The notes: a model not told the origin generated them from the sequence alone. A stretch of 64,000 nucleotides of DNA from Photorhabdus akhurstii (GCF_018448925.1 NZ_RCWE01000002.1:1-64000), one strand, 5' to 3'; positions 31,275 to 41,820 are shown, counted from the stretch's first letter. Program-made: numbers and translations.

Positions 31275-31460
31275 TTGTACCAGACCGCAGAGCGTGCTTT
31301 TTTTGTTTATGAGTTTGCTAAAAGTGACAGATCTAATATTGAATATGACGAAGAGATACAGTTTAAGAAGATGGCGTCCCACGTTCTAGGGTTATCAGAT
31401 GAACAATTAGCCAGGCTAATTAAAGAAGGTCATTTTTCGGAGGTGACTAAATATGGTTAA
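31275..31460 (+). pseudogene. Truncated RelE/HigB-like toxin (C-terminal half only)
   Basis: The open frame begins at the yoaA stop with no ATG or ribosome site and reads AERAFFVYEFAKSDRSNI, then KKMASHVLGLSDEQLARLI and GHFSEV. These are the last two-thirds of RelE-like HigB toxins (the FFxYxFAKNxRxNI strand and the two following helices). The N-terminal ~50 residues, with the first helices and part of the active surface, are gone, apparently lost when the module landed against yoaA. It overlaps the antitoxin start by eight bases, the original operon order. Confidence 0.75.
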
Positions 31461-31770
31461 AAAATATCGTAGTGATGCGTTTGCTGCAATTCACGAAACG
31501 ATGGAGGCACTAAGCGAAATAGGGGCTGTCAATAAGCAAACCATGCGTGAGTTTGATGCCGCCTGTTTGACTCCCATAGAATCGCTCTCTCCAGAGGAAA
31601 TACGTTCTCTTCGTGAGCGGGAGCATTTGTCACAGCCTGTTTTTGCCCGATATTTGAATGTGAGCAAAAATCTTATATCAGACTGGGAGCGTGGAACAAA
31701 AAACCCCGGAGGTCCAGCCCTGAGGTTGCTTACGATAGTTAAGAAGAACGGAATTCAGGCTATCGCGTGA
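31453..31770 (+). CDS. HigA-like antitoxin, orphaned
   Basis: The 105-residue protein has a C-terminal helix-turn-helix (IRSLREREHLSQPVFARYL, then NLISDWERGTKNPGGPA, residues ~55-95). It is the partner of the truncated toxin upstream. ATG at 31453 is preceded by GGAGGTGAC. The frame is intact, so a DNA-binding orphan antitoxin may still be made, from whatever promoter now reads through yoaA. Followed by 230 bases without a gene before tsaB. Confidence 0.8.
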   Translation: MVKKYRSDAFAAIHETMEALSEIGAVNKQTMREFDAACLTPIESLSPEEIRSLREREHLSQPVFARYLNVSKNLISDWERGTKNPGGPALRLLTIVKKNGIQAIA

Positions 31771-32000
31771 CATGATTAAGAATCGCTCCATATTGTAATA
31801 GCAAATCACGTTAGGAAGCGATGGAGTACAGGTAAACTGAATTTCTTTTCTATCTGATAATTCATAAAGACACAATTACCCTGTGTACATATGGCAAAGG
31901 GTAATGGCCTTCATATGGCTGCCAACTGGGTAAAATCGACAGGGTTATGATAAAATAGCGCCTTATTTTGGATTATATTTCTTGCCGAGGTGCTTAAGGC

Positions 32001-32696
32001 ATGCCTGTACGAATTCTGGCTATTGATACTGCAACGGAAGCCTGTTCTGTTGCTCTTTGGAATGATGGTGCCGTTTTGGCACAGTTTGAAATTTCTCCAC
32101 GTGAACACACGCAACGTATTTTACCTATGGTTCAATCTGTTCTGGCAGAAGCCGGGATGAGTTTACAGCAGCTTGATGCTTTAGCTTTTGGCCGTGGGCC
32201 GGGTAGTTTTACCGGTGTACGTATTGGTGTCGGTATTGCTCAGGGCTTGGCTCTTGGAGCTGAACTGCCGGTGATTGGTGTGTCAACGCTCAATGCAATG
32301 GCTCAAGGTGTTTTTCGTCTGCTAGGTGCAACTCAGGTATTAACCGCCATTGATGCTCGGATGGGGGAAGTTTACTGGGGGAAATATATCCGTAATCAGC
32401 AAGGTGAATGGCAAGGGAGTGAAACAGAAGCTGTGTTGAGGCCGGAGCAGGTGCAGGCATTCATGGCTTCATTGAATGGTGATTGGGTAGTTGCTGGTAC
32501 TGGCTGGCAGGCTTATCCTCAGTTGATGGCAAGTCATTTAGCGCTAACTGATAGCAGAATCACATTACCTCATGCTGAAGATATGTTGCCTCTGGCGATA
32601 CAGATGTGGAAAAACGGTGAGATGACGGCCGTAGAACATGCTGAACCGGTATACTTGCGTAATGAAGTTACTTGGAAAAAATTACCAGGTCGTTAA
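32001..32696 (+). CDS. tsaB: tRNA threonylcarbamoyladenosine synthesis protein TsaB
   Basis: The 231-residue protein is the TsaB subunit that, with TsaD and TsaE, makes t6A37 in ANN-decoding tRNAs. ASKHA-fold features are [16 protein letters not shown] at the start and [20 protein letters not shown] near residue 67. ATG at 32001 gives the family N-terminus. Located between yoaA and yeaY as in E. coli. Confidence 0.95.
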   Translation: MPVRILAIDTATEACSVALWNDGAVLAQFEISPREHTQRILPMVQSVLAEAGMSLQQLDALAFGRGPGSFTGVRIGVGIAQGLALGAELPVIGVSTLNAMAQGVFRLLGATQVLTAIDARMGEVYWGKYIRNQQGEWQGSETEAVLRPEQVQAFMASLNGDWVVAGTGWQAYPQLMASHLALTDSRITLPHAEDMLPLAIQMWKNGEMTAVEHAEPVYLRNEVTWKKLPGR

Positions 32697-32791
32697 GTAT
32701 CGATTGATGAAACTTGTAGTAAAAGAGAGTATCAAATAGATAGAGTTATTTTAAACATAATGATTGGGACAATTTTCAGGAGAAGGTGGTT

Positions 32792-33373
32792 ATGTTAAGA
32801 GTAATAAACTACCGGACGAGTATTAAAGCGCTAATTTTGTTAGTTGCTGTAATGCTTACAGGCTGTATTACCGTTCCTGATTCAGTAAAAGGAACGTCAC
32901 CAACACCTGTTCAAGATCTACTTTCTGTTAAGAGTACGCCTGAGCTGTTTATCGGTCAGGAAGGACGATTCGGCGGCAAGGTACTTGGTGTAGTGAATGA
33001 AAATCACCGTACTCGTCTGGAAATATCATCATTGCCATTAGCATCGGATGCCAGTCCAGAGCTGCATGAGCCTTCCCTTGGCCGTATCTATGCTTATGTT
33101 AATGATTTCCTTGAGCCTGACGATTTTAAAGGAAATTACGTCACTATCGTAGGTCCGATAGTGGGATTAAAAAAGGGAAAAATTGGTTGTGCGGATTACG
33201 ATTATGTTGTGATTAATGCGATGGGCTATCAACGCTGGAAAGTTGTTCAGCGAGTATTGATGCCTTATGGCCCGGGGCCTTGGAATTATTATGGCTATCC
33301 ATATTATTCAGGTTGGGGATGGAATTGGTATTACCCCGACCCCGCACCTGTTGAGACTATTTTGACCAGATAG
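32792..33373 (+). CDS. yeaY: Slp-family outer-membrane lipoprotein YeaY
   Basis: The 193-residue precursor has a lipobox: hydrophobic ALILLVAVMLTGC with Cys at about residue 25. It resembles Slp/YeaY, starvation-inducible lipoproteins, with ELFIGQEGRFGGKVLGV near 57. The C-terminus is tyrosine/tryptophan-rich (GPWNYYGYPYYSGWGWNWYY). ATG at 32792 is chosen over GTG at 32786 since AGGAG (32779-32783) fits it. Confidence 0.88.
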   Translation: MLRVINYRTSIKALILLVAVMLTGCITVPDSVKGTSPTPVQDLLSVKSTPELFIGQEGRFGGKVLGVVNENHRTRLEISSLPLASDASPELHEPSLGRIYAYVNDFLEPDDFKGNYVTIVGPIVGLKKGKIGCADYDYVVINAMGYQRWKVVQRVLMPYGPGPWNYYGYPYYSGWGWNWYYPDPAPVETILTR

Positions 33374-33470
33374 AGTTATCTTAATCGGGATTGTCGATAT
33401 AGACTTTGTGACATTGTAACTTTATTTCCAGTTTGAGCCGCCGCAATAATATGTGGCGGTAATTTATCTA

Positions 33471-34004
33471 TTATTTCCTATTTATCTTTGGATTGATCGT
33501 TAATTTCATTGCAATTCTTGCACCCAAACTCGCAGCCATCTCTTTTGCCAGAATTTTTCGTAGTTCATCAGGAATATCATCCGGTTGTAGTATGACAAAA
33601 CCGAATTTGTCATATAATTTACGGCTTGGCATAAAATCACGAAAAGTGGTGAGATAAAGAGCGGTTTCCTTGTTCTGTGCTAATTGCTCAATGATTAGGC
33701 TAAGCAGGGTACTGGCAATACCTTGGCCATTATATTTTGGCAATACATCAATCTCGGCTAGCAGCATCAATTGATTTAAACGGCGGATTAGCGCAAATCC
33801 AACCAGCTTTTGATCACTTTCAGCAACCCAAAGTTGCTGTTCCTGAATACCTGATTCAATTTCATACGTGGATAGGGTTTGGTCACCGAGTGCTTTTGGT
33901 AAGAGTTTTTCTGGAAAAAGAGAAGCTGCTTGGCGCTCTATATTGCTGATAGTTGCACTATCTTCATAGGTTGCCCTTCTGACTGTAATGTTATTTATAA
34001 TCAT
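33471..34004 (-). CDS. GNAT-family acetyltransferase
   Basis: The 177-residue protein has the GNAT fold: VRRATYEDSATISNIE at the start, strand LAEIDVLPKYNGQGIAS with the acetyl-CoA loop (Q-x-x-Gly-x-Gly/Ala pattern: YNGQGIA, ~residue 92), and the closing FMPSRKLYDKFGFV. Substrate unknown. It sits between yeaY and fadD, which are adjacent in E. coli, so it may be acquired. Confidence 0.8.
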   Translation of the reverse strand: MIINNITVRRATYEDSATISNIERQAASLFPEKLLPKALGDQTLSTYEIESGIQEQQLWVAESDQKLVGFALIRRLNQLMLLAEIDVLPKYNGQGIASTLLSLIIEQLAQNKETALYLTTFRDFMPSRKLYDKFGFVILQPDDIPDELRKILAKEMAASLGARIAMKLTINPKINRK

Positions 34005-34357
34005 TTTTTATTACCATTATATTTCTAATAGCGTATTGGAATAGACGAAAGCAATAAATGCTATTTCAAAAATGCTATCTTAAGCAAAAAATAAGTAGGT
34101 CAATGTATAACCAATAGCTACTAAGTTAAATATTAACTAGAGCAATAATATACTGATAATTAAAAATAATTTACAGACGACACCATTCTCTTTGTTTTTA
34201 TGTATAAGGATTAACATGAAATTAGTGATGTGTATCTCAACCTGAACAATGTTTCTTTTTTAAACTGGTACGCTGAGTTAATAATTTGTTAAATCAAGGC
34301 GTGCGTTATTTATTAGGCGAGTGATAACATAGCAATTAAAATTTCAGGAGTACTACC
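34005..34357. other. Leader region of fadD
   Basis: These 353 A/T-rich bases hold the fadD promoter region and a FadR-like site at 34263-34279. No gene is seen. Confidence 0.5.
34263..34279. promoter_or_regulatory. Putative FadR operator upstream of fadD
   Basis: AACTGGTACGCTGAGTT fits the left half of the FadR consensus (AACTGGT) with a degenerate right half. From memory it closely resembles the main E. coli fadD operator. It is 79 bases before the start codon. FadR would repress fadD until acyl-CoA is present. Confidence 0.5.
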
Positions 34358-36046
34358 TTGGAGAAAGTCTGGCTAAAACACTATCCGGCGGATGTTCCTG
34401 CGGAAATTGACCCGGATCGTTATGCATCATTGGTTGAGATGTTTGAAAATGCCGTAGCGCACTATGCAGATCAACCTGCATTTATCAATATGGGTGAGAT
34501 TATGACCTTCCGTAAGTTGGAAGAGCGTAGTCGGGCATTTGCAGCATATTTGCAAAATGGTTTGGGATTAAGTAAAGGAGATCGCGTTGCTCTGATGATG
34601 CCAAACCTGCTGCAATATCCCGTTGCACTGTTTGGTGTTCTGCGTGCAGGTATGATTGTTGTAAATGTAAACCCGCTGTATACGCCGCGTGAGCTTGAAC
34701 ATCAGCTTAATGATAGCGGCACTTCCGCTATTGTGATCGTCTCCAATTTTGCCCATACATTGGAAAAGATCGTTTTTAATACTAAAGTTAAGCATGTTAT
34801 TTTGACGCGTATGGGCGACCAACTATCTCGTCCTAAAGGTACGTTGGTCGATTTTGCGGTGAAATACATTAAGCGGTTGGTGCCGAAGTATAATTTGCCT
34901 GATGCCATTTCATTCCGTTGTGCGATACAGAGGGGTTATCGCATGCAATATGTAAAACCGGAGATTAACGGTAATGATTTGGCCTTTCTGCAATATACCG
35001 GCGGCACTACCGGCGTAGCTAAGGGAGCTATGCTGACTCACCGTAATATATTGGCAAATCTTGAACAGGCAAAAGCGGTTTATTCTCCATTATTACGTGC
35101 AGGCCAAGAGCTGATTGTTACGGCGTTGCCTCTCTATCACATATTTGCGTTAATGGTGAATTGCTTGTTACTTATTTACTTGGGTGGGTGTAATCTTCTG
35201 ATCACTAACCCGCGTGATATTACGGGTACGGCTAAAGAATTAGGTCGTTATCCGTTCACTTCTGTCACCGGGGTGAATACGTTGTTTAACGCCTGGTTGA
35301 ATAATGAAGAATTTAAGAAGCTTGATTTTTCTACGCTGCGTCTGGTTGTTGGTGGTGGTATGCCGGTACAGAAAGCAGTTGCTGAGAAATGGGCAAAAGT
35401 GACAGGCACCAATCTGCTTGAAGGTTATGGTCTGACAGAATGTTCACCTTTGGTTTCCTGTAATCCTTATAACTCGAAACATTATACTGGCAGTATTGGT
35501 TTCCCGGTCTCTTCAACGGAAATCAAACTTGTGGATGATGATGGTAATGAGGTAGAGATGGGCCAGCAGGGGGAATTGTGGATACGTGGACCACAGGTGA
35601 TGGTTGGTTATTGGAATCGCCCTGATGCAACAGAAGAAGTGTTGAAAGATGGTTGGGTAGCAACGGGTGATATTGCGAATGTTAATGAACAGGGTTCCAT
35701 TCGTATCGTAGATCGTAAAAAAGATATGATTTTGGTTTCTGGTTTCAATGTGTATCCTAATGAAGTTGAAGATGTTGTATCAGCTCACCCTAAAGTGCTA
35801 GAGTCAGCAGCAATAGGTGTATCAAGCGAAAGTTCCGGTGAAACTGTCAAAGTGTTTGTGGTTCGGATAGATCCTAGTTTGACCGAGGATGAGCTTAGAA
35901 CCCATTGCCGTCGTTATCTAACAGGGTATAAAGTACCGAAGATCATTGAGTTCCGGGATGAATTGCCTAAGTCTAATGTAGGTAAAATTCTTCGCAGGGA
36001 ACTGCGTGATGAAGAGGAAAAGGTCAGGAATGTAGCTATAGCCTGA
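34358..36046 (+). CDS. fadD: Long-chain fatty-acid-CoA ligase FadD
   Basis: The 562-residue acyl-CoA synthetase activates imported long-chain fatty acids with ATP and CoA at the inner membrane, the entry to beta-oxidation. The AMP-binding signature is [14 protein letters not shown] (~residue 213), and the FACS motif is [16 protein letters not shown] followed by [12 protein letters not shown] (~430-455). It begins at TTG, as E. coli fadD does; AGGAG is seven bases upstream, and [14 protein letters not shown] matches the known start. Confidence 0.96.
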   Translation: MEKVWLKHYPADVPAEIDPDRYASLVEMFENAVAHYADQPAFINMGEIMTFRKLEERSRAFAAYLQNGLGLSKGDRVALMMPNLLQYPVALFGVLRAGMIVVNVNPLYTPRELEHQLNDSGTSAIVIVSNFAHTLEKIVFNTKVKHVILTRMGDQLSRPKGTLVDFAVKYIKRLVPKYNLPDAISFRCAIQRGYRMQYVKPEINGNDLAFLQYTGGTTGVAKGAMLTHRNILANLEQAKAVYSPLLRAGQELIVTALPLYHIFALMVNCLLLIYLGGCNLLITNPRDITGTAKELGRYPFTSVTGVNTLFNAWLNNEEFKKLDFSTLRLVVGGGMPVQKAVAEKWAKVTGTNLLEGYGLTECSPLVSCNPYNSKHYTGSIGFPVSSTEIKLVDDDGNEVEMGQQGELWIRGPQVMVGYWNRPDATEEVLKDGWVATGDIANVNEQGSIRIVDRKKDMILVSGFNVYPNEVEDVVSAHPKVLESAAIGVSSESSGETVKVFVVRIDPSLTEDELRTHCRRYLTGYKVPKIIEFRDELPKSNVGKILRRELRDEEEKVRNVAIA

Positions 36047-36067
36047 GATCCTCTTCATAATATTGAT

Positions 36068-36107
36068 AAGCACGACAACGCCGGTATCAGCCGGCGTTGT
36101 CGTGCTT
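36068..36107 (+). terminator. Long terminator hairpin after fadD
   Basis: AAGCACGACAACGCCGG (36068-36084) pairs perfectly over 17 bp with CCGGCGTTGTCGTGCTT (36091-36107), with a six-base loop. Confidence 0.9.
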
Positions 36108-36136
36108 ATTCCATGAATGGCTAAGAGAACTATGTT

Positions 36137-37264
36137 TTGAATTATCAGTTGATCACCACAGATGCTCAGTTGCAGCAAGTTTGCGAAAGGGCAAAAAAAT
36201 ACTCAAAAGTAGCATTGGATACTGAATTTGTACGCACACGGACGTATTATCCACAATTAGGTTTGATACAACTGTATGATGGCGAACAACTTTCTCTGAT
36301 TGATCCACTTAATATCACCAACTGGCAACCTTTTCGTGAGTTAATTACTCATCCTCAAATATTGAAGTTGTTGCATGCCGGCAGTGAAGATTTGGAAGTT
36401 TTTCTGAATACTTTTCAATGCTTGCCGGAGCCGATGATTGATACTCAGGTTCTGGCGGCTTTTATTGGGCACCCGCTTTCATGTGGCTTTGCCGCGCTGG
36501 TGGCTGAGTATATTCATGTCGAGCTGGATAAAAGCGAATCCCGAACTGATTGGCTTGCTCGCCCGTTAAGTGAAAAACAGTGCGAATATGCGGCAGCGGA
36601 TGTTTATTATCTGTTGCCTTTGGCGGATATCCTGATGACTGCGACAGCGCAGGCCGGATATATGGAGGCTGCGACGGGTGAGTGTCAGCTTATCAGCCGA
36701 CGCCGCAAAGAGATATTAGAACCAGAATCTGCTTATAAACAGATAGGCAACCTCTGTCAATTACGCCCCCAACAGCTTGCGTGTTTGAAAAAACTGGCTG
36801 CATGGCGTTTGAATCAGGCCAGAGAACGCGATTTAGCCGTGAACTTCGTCATTCGTGAAGAAAACCTGTGGCAGGTAGCACGTTATATGCCAACTTCTTT
36901 GGCAGAGTTGGATGCGTTAGGGCTAAGTGGGCAGGAGATTCGTTGTCATGGCCGTCGTCTATTGGCAATGGTCGCTGAAAGTGGAAATATCCCTGAAAGC
37001 GAATGCCCGCCGCCAGTGACGAACCTGATTGATCAACCTGGTTATCGTAAAGCGTTTAAGGATATTAAAGCGCTAATCCATCAGGTAAGTGAGCAGCATA
37101 GATTTAATTCTGAATTATTGGCATCTCGTCGTCAGATTAATCAATTACTCAGTGTTCATTGGAAATTGAAACAATTAAATGGCAAGCCTGAGCTGCTTAG
37201 TGGATGGCGGGGAGAGTTGCTGGCTGAACCTGTTGCAGAGATTCTGGCGAACTATCCTGATTAA
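36137..37264 (+). CDS. rnd: Ribonuclease D
   Basis: The 375-residue 3'-5' exoribonuclease trims tRNA precursors. DEDD catalytic residues are visible: VALDTEFVRTRTYYPQ (residue ~28), LHAGSEDLEVF (~83) and CEYAAADVYYLLPL (~150). Two HRDC domains follow (~210-290, 300-370). It starts at TTG, like E. coli rnd, with AAGAGA upstream. Confidence 0.94.
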   Translation: MNYQLITTDAQLQQVCERAKKYSKVALDTEFVRTRTYYPQLGLIQLYDGEQLSLIDPLNITNWQPFRELITHPQILKLLHAGSEDLEVFLNTFQCLPEPMIDTQVLAAFIGHPLSCGFAALVAEYIHVELDKSESRTDWLARPLSEKQCEYAAADVYYLLPLADILMTATAQAGYMEAATGECQLISRRRKEILEPESAYKQIGNLCQLRPQQLACLKKLAAWRLNQARERDLAVNFVIREENLWQVARYMPTSLAELDALGLSGQEIRCHGRRLLAMVAESGNIPESECPPPVTNLIDQPGYRKAFKDIKALIHQVSEQHRFNSELLASRRQINQLLSVHWKLKQLNGKPELLSGWRGELLAEPVAEILANYPD

Positions 37265-37407
37265 TCCATATCAGAGCATTAGCTTGATGCTAGGCTAAAG
37301 CGCGAGAAAGGGGTTCCCGTTAGGGGTACCCCACCTCAGACTGCCATATAATATAATGAGCTTGGTTACTTTGATGGCGGTAGTGATAAAACAGCTGCCT
37401 TTCTGTG

Positions 37408-37677
37408 TTATTTTTGAGCTTCTTCTGTCTCAGGTAATGTTATATTAAGTTCCAGCACGGAAATATCATCACCTTTCTGTTCGAATTGCACAGAGAGCAT
37501 ATCTGGATCTACCTGTATGTACTTACAGATTACCGCCAAGATATCTCGTTTCATATCAGGCAGATAAGCAGGCTCAGCATCACCACGGCGGCGCTCTGCC
37601 ACGATAATTTGCAACCGCTCTTTAGCGATATTTGCTGTCGTCTTTTTTCTCGACAGAAAGAAATCTAGCAAGGCCAT
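37408..37677 (-). CDS. minE: Cell division topological factor MinE
   Basis: The 89-residue MinE displaces MinC and drives MinD oscillation between poles. The N-terminal amphipathic/anti-MinCD part ([20 protein letters not shown]) and C-terminal dimer domain are complete. Lies four bases after minD, last in minCDE. Confidence 0.96.
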   Translation of the reverse strand: MALLDFFLSRKKTTANIAKERLQIIVAERRRGDAEPAYLPDMKRDILAVICKYIQVDPDMLSVQFEQKGDDISVLELNITLPETEEAQK

Positions 37678-37680
37678 GTT

Positions 37681-38493
37681 TTACCCCCCAAATAGGCGTT
37701 TTAAGAAGCCTTTTTTCTCTTCTTCAATGAAACGGAAAGGACGCTCTTCTCCTAATAAACGTTCAACAGTATCTGTATACGCTTTTCCTGCGTCGGATTC
37801 TGTATCCAAAATAACCGGCTCCCCTTGGTTAGATGAACGCAGTACAGATTGATCTTCTGGAATAACACCGATTAAAGGAATGCATAAAATTTCCAGAACA
37901 TCTTCCATACTTAGCATATCACCACGACTCACCCGGCCTGGGTTATAGCGAGTTAATAGCAGATGTTCTTTAATGGGATCTTCACCCCGTTCAGCTCGTC
38001 GAGATTTAGAAGCCAGAATACCCAGGATACGGTCCGAATCACGTACGGAAGAGACCTCAGGATTTGTTGTGATGATCGCTTCGTCAGCAAAATAGAGTGC
38101 TATCAACGCGCCACTTTCAATCCCTGCCGGGGAGTCGCAGATAATAAAATCGAAACCTTGTTTGTCCAGATCAACTAAAACCTTCTCAACGCCTTCAGGA
38201 GTGAGAGCGTCTTTATCGCGGGTTTGTGATGCAGGCAAGATATAAAGGTTCTCGGTACGTTTGTCTTTAATTAATGCCTGATTAAGCGAGACGTCACCTT
38301 GGATTACGTTCACGAAGTCATAAACTACGCGGCGTTCACATCCCATAATTAGATCGAGGTTACGCAGGCCGATATCAAAATCGATAACGACGGTCTTTTT
38401 ACCTCTTTGAGCAAGGCCGGTAGCAATGGCCGCGCTTGAAGTGGTTTTGCCAACGCCACCTTTACCTGATGTAACAACAATAATGCGTGCCAT
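37681..38493 (-). CDS. minD: Septum-site ATPase MinD
   Basis: The 270-residue membrane ATPase of the Min system has the deviant Walker A VTSGKGGVGKTTSSAA (residue 7), Walker B-like FDFIICDSPAGIESGAL (~115), and a C-terminal amphipathic helix EEKKGFLKRLFGG that binds the inner membrane. Middle gene of minCDE, 23 bases after minC. Confidence 0.97.
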   Translation of the reverse strand: MARIIVVTSGKGGVGKTTSSAAIATGLAQRGKKTVVIDFDIGLRNLDLIMGCERRVVYDFVNVIQGDVSLNQALIKDKRTENLYILPASQTRDKDALTPEGVEKVLVDLDKQGFDFIICDSPAGIESGALIALYFADEAIITTNPEVSSVRDSDRILGILASKSRRAERGEDPIKEHLLLTRYNPGRVSRGDMLSMEDVLEILCIPLIGVIPEDQSVLRSSNQGEPVILDTESDAGKAYTDTVERLLGEERPFRFIEEEKKGFLKRLFGG

Positions 38494-38516
38494 GAAGTGA
38501 TTCCTTATTAAAAGGG

Positions 38517-39200
38517 CTAGATTAAAGGTTCAATAGTTAATTCATTATTTACCAGGCTAAGTTTTGCGGCTTTTCCTGCTAATTCAGTCGGGATTTTATC
38601 GCCGAGCCAATATTGCCCTGCGATAGAGATAAGTTCTGCATTTAAATGGGTGCAAAAAACCAGACACTCCTGATCACCGGATGCACCGGCTAACGCCCGA
38701 CCACGCATCATGCCGTAGATGTGAATATTGCCGTCGGCAATCAACTCGGCGCCAGCGCTTACATTACTGGTGACAATAAGATCACTGCCTTGGGCATAAA
38801 TCCTTTGACCTGAGCGAACTGGTAAATTAATTACGCGAGTTTTTTTAATCTCAGGTTCTGCCGGTTTATTTTCCTTTGCTGAGGCTTTTTGTTTTTTGCC
38901 TTCGCTTAGTAGTGGTAAGGATGCTTGTATTACCGCTCTGCGTTGTTGCTCATCACGACAACCACTCATTCCGACAATACGGAATCCTGCTGAATCAATA
39001 GCGTGATGCAGCGCTTTCAGATCAGCGTCTGCCGGCAGAGCGGAGATGTTAATGACAACAGGCGCGTTTTTCAGGAAATCCGGTGCTTGTTCCACTTTTT
39101 CCTGTAGGGCCTGTAGAATGATTTCTGGTTGGTCACTGTGTAAATGAACAACCGAAAGCGTAAAATTACTGCCTTTTAGCTCAATTGGCGACTGTGACAT
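38517..39200 (-). CDS. minC: Septum-site inhibitor MinC
   Basis: The 227-residue FtsZ antagonist has an N-terminal domain (1-100) that attacks FtsZ and a C-terminal beta-helix (~125-227; [20 protein letters not shown] and onward) that dimerises and binds MinD. First in minCDE and divergent from ycgL, as in E. coli. Confidence 0.95.
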   Translation of the reverse strand: MSQSPIELKGSNFTLSVVHLHSDQPEIILQALQEKVEQAPDFLKNAPVVINISALPADADLKALHHAIDSAGFRIVGMSGCRDEQQRRAVIQASLPLLSEGKKQKASAKENKPAEPEIKKTRVINLPVRSGQRIYAQGSDLIVTSNVSAGAELIADGNIHIYGMMRGRALAGASGDQECLVFCTHLNAELISIAGQYWLGDKIPTELAGKAAKLSLVNNELTIEPLI

Positions 39201-39340
39201 CTATCCTGACTCAGATTCAGCAAATTTGAGATCACCCCAGAACAACCTCTGGGATACGATATTTTGAAATACAATAAACATGTTATAATTACTGAATTAT
39301 TCAAGCAAGTTGTGACCTGAATTTAAAAGAGTTTATTATA

Positions 39341-39613
39341 ATGATTTGTGTGATCTACAGAAGCCCGAAAAGAGAGCAAACATACCTTTATGTTGAAAAA
39401 AGAGATAATTTCTCTCGCGTCCCCGAAGAGCTACTGAAAAGTTTTGGTCAGCCTCAATATACAATGATGATCTCTCTGGCAGACAGAAAGAAACTGGCAG
39501 GCGCTGATATAGAAAAGGTAAAAATATCGTTAATTGAGCAAGGTTTTTACCTGCAAATCCCACCTCCGGTTGAAAACTTAATGAATGCACATCTGAACCA
39601 GATGGAAAAATAA
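39341..39613 (+). CDS. ycgL: YcgL-domain protein
   Basis: The 90-residue protein is of the YcgL family ([33 protein letters not shown]), small and cytoplasmic, with no proven activity. Divergent from minC as in E. coli. Followed by ~260 bases without a gene. Confidence 0.9.
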   Translation: MICVIYRSPKREQTYLYVEKRDNFSRVPEELLKSFGQPQYTMMISLADRKKLAGADIEKVKISLIEQGFYLQIPPPVENLMNAHLNQMEK

Positions 39614-39877
39614 GAAGAATCCAAAAGCTTGATGAGCAAAGTTAATCGTCATCGCGGTTTTATTAACCACCAGAATATTCACAGTGAGCCGTGCTTTTAA
39701 AGGACAACAATCAGGTTTGTATTTTAGAGGAAAAATTTCCTTTGAATAGCGGTAACCTCTTTCCGTTTCCTGTGCTCCTTATTTTGCGATGAGTCTTGGC
39801 GTGGTGGCCGATGAGATATGGCAATAAGTGCTATAATTATGGGTGTGTTGCCTAATAAACCAGAGTGAGGAACGAAT

Positions 39878-40534
39878 ATGTATCAACACAGAGACTGGCA
39901 GGGGGCATTACTGGATCTTCCTGTCAATAAAGTAGTTTGCGTTGGTAGTAATTACGCTAAACATATTAAAGAGATGGGAGCTCAGCCAGCGGAAGAGCCA
40001 GTCGTTTTTATTAAGCCAGAAACTGCGCTGTGTGATATACATCAGCCAATTGCAATTCCAAAGGATTTTGGCGCCGTTCACCATGAAGTTGAACTAGCTG
40101 TATTGATTGGTACACCATTGAAACAGGCAAATGAAGAGCGAGTTAGCGCCGCGATCGCCGGCTTTGCTGTTGCGTTGGATCTCACCTTGCGTGATTTGCA
40201 ATCTAAATTCAAGAAAGCAGGTCAACCGTGGGAAAAAAGTAAGGCGTTTGATGGCTCTTGTCCGATATCTGGGTTTATTCGAATAAGCCATTTTGGTGAT
40301 CCACAGAATGTCCAGTTTTCACTGACAGTCAATGATGAGCTACGGCAGAACGGTGATAGCAGTGATATGCTGACACCAATCGTTCCCCTGATCAGCCATA
40401 TGTCGCACTTTTTCACTTTGCGGCCGGGGGATGTGATTCTCACTGGCACACCGGAAGGTGTTGGAGCACTGGAAGCCGGTGATGTGTTAAAGGTTACTTT
40501 GAATGACAATTCACTCACTACCAGGGTGATTTGA
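39878..40534 (+). CDS. ycgM: Fumarylacetoacetate hydrolase family protein YcgM
   Basis: The 218-residue protein has the FAH fold: VVCVGSNYAKHIKEMG near residue 20, metal-site residues HHEVELAVLIG (~68) and GVALDLTLRDLQSK-like region (~95), and LTGTPEGVGAL (~190). Relatives are acylpyruvate hydrolases or decarboxylases; the substrate is not shown. Followed after 24 bases by ycgN, likely one operon. Confidence 0.92.
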   Translation: MYQHRDWQGALLDLPVNKVVCVGSNYAKHIKEMGAQPAEEPVVFIKPETALCDIHQPIAIPKDFGAVHHEVELAVLIGTPLKQANEERVSAAIAGFAVALDLTLRDLQSKFKKAGQPWEKSKAFDGSCPISGFIRISHFGDPQNVQFSLTVNDELRQNGDSSDMLTPIVPLISHMSHFFTLRPGDVILTGTPEGVGALEAGDVLKVTLNDNSLTTRVI

Positions 40535-40558
40535 ATAATATAAGGAATAGTAGAAGTT

Positions 40559-40990
40559 ATGTCTCAGCCTTTCTGGCAGGTAAAAACTCTAGATCAGATG
40601 ACGGATGAAGAATGGGAATCATTATGTGATGGTTGTGGGCAGTGTTGCCTACATAAATTGATGGATGATGATACCGATGAAATTTATTTTACTAATGTTG
40701 CTTGCAATCAGCTCAATATAAAAACGTGCCAATGCAAAAATTACGAAGAGCGTTTCAGATATGAGCCGGATTGTATCAAGTTAACCCGTTATAATTTGCC
40801 GACTTTCGAATGGTTGCCGAAGACTTGTGCATATCGTTTGCTTGAAGAAGGGAAGTCATTGTTACCGTGGCATCCTCTGATTAAAGGTTCCAAATCAGCA
40901 ATGCATAGCGAAAGAATTTCAGTTAGGCATATCGCTGTACGGGAAATTGATGTTGTAGAGTGGGAAGATCATATTATTAATAAACCTTAA
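40559..40990 (+). CDS. ycgN: YcgN family cysteine-cluster protein
   Basis: The 143-residue protein of UPF0260 carries the zinc/iron cluster pattern [19 protein letters not shown] (residue ~22), then [20 protein letters not shown] and EPDCIKL. Function unproven. Second gene after ycgM. Its end marks the border of a core block; accessory genes follow. Confidence 0.9.
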   Translation: MSQPFWQVKTLDQMTDEEWESLCDGCGQCCLHKLMDDDTDEIYFTNVACNQLNIKTCQCKNYEERFRYEPDCIKLTRYNLPTFEWLPKTCAYRLLEEGKSLLPWHPLIKGSKSAMHSERISVRHIAVREIDVVEWEDHIINKP

Positions 40991-41178
40991 TAATGATCTA
41001 ACTAACTATAATTTAACAAATTATTTTCTGTGTTTCCCTCGTTGGGGCTTGTTCCTGAGTTAAGCTATCCAATGGGTGTATCCGCCAAGAATAAACTAAA
41101 GGTTGATTGTATATAATTGCGTCTATACTATTACCATTAGGTAATTGAACCTGTGGTCTATTATAGGAGGCATAAAGT

Positions 41179-41820
41179 ATGCCAATACATGTGGGAAACA
41201 TAGAAAAGATTACCAATGATTTCATCCAATTGAGTGAGTTAGAGTTCAATCGTGTTCTGTATGATGCTCTTGATTCCTCTGGTACTAATATTGTGCATGA
41301 TGTGGATGAACTCATTTTTCCTCCAGGTTACCGGTTAATCAGGGTTGATAACCGGTTAGATTTGGATGATATAGATGAACCTTACTTTGAATTAGCGTTA
41401 CTTAGTGATGAAACAAAAGAAGTGGTTTATTACAATAAAGTGATTGTAATAAGTGACCTAGTGCTTAACTGTCGTCCCGCTTCGCAGATACTTGTGTGGC
41501 GAACGAGGAAACCGCAGCATAAAGCAGCATTAAGTGATTTGGCTGCTAAAATCTTTTTCCACTATCTGATTAAAACCTATGATGTTGTCGCTTCAAATAT
41601 AAGTCAAATAATAGAAGGCACCTCTTTTTGGCAAGCCAGAATGTATGAGGCGTTACAGTTTGGGCTTTATGTTTACGGTTATGATGTTATGACCTGTGAG
41701 TTAAGAAGTATTTTAGCTGAAGATGATGTCAGTAAAGAGCAGAGTTGGTTATGGGGTAATGCGGAATATTATATGGATAGACTGGCGATTATTTCCAGAA
41801 TCAAGTTGCCTAATAAGTAA
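41179..41820 (+). CDS. Unrecognised protein with a possible GNAT-like C-terminal half
   Basis: The 213-residue soluble protein is not recognised. Residues ~120-151 (LAAKIFFHYLIKTYDVVASN, then ISQIIEGTSFWQARM) resemble in order and spacing a stretch of the two GNAT-like proteins at 54137 and 55809 (RSIYRRLVLKHDYIICDN, then IQSVAGGTLWASG). The similarity is weak but includes the same Tyr/Asp, Asn, Gln, Gly and Trp pattern. ATG follows ATAGGAGG, a strong ribosome site. Convergent with the next gene and inserted between ycgN and hslJ. Confidence 0.6.
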   Translation: MPIHVGNIEKITNDFIQLSELEFNRVLYDALDSSGTNIVHDVDELIFPPGYRLIRVDNRLDLDDIDEPYFELALLSDETKEVVYYNKVIVISDLVLNCRPASQILVWRTRKPQHKAALSDLAAKIFFHYLIKTYDVVASNISQIIEGTSFWQARMYEALQFGLYVYGYDVMTCELRSILAEDDVSKEQSWLWGNAEYYMDRLAIISRIKLPNK

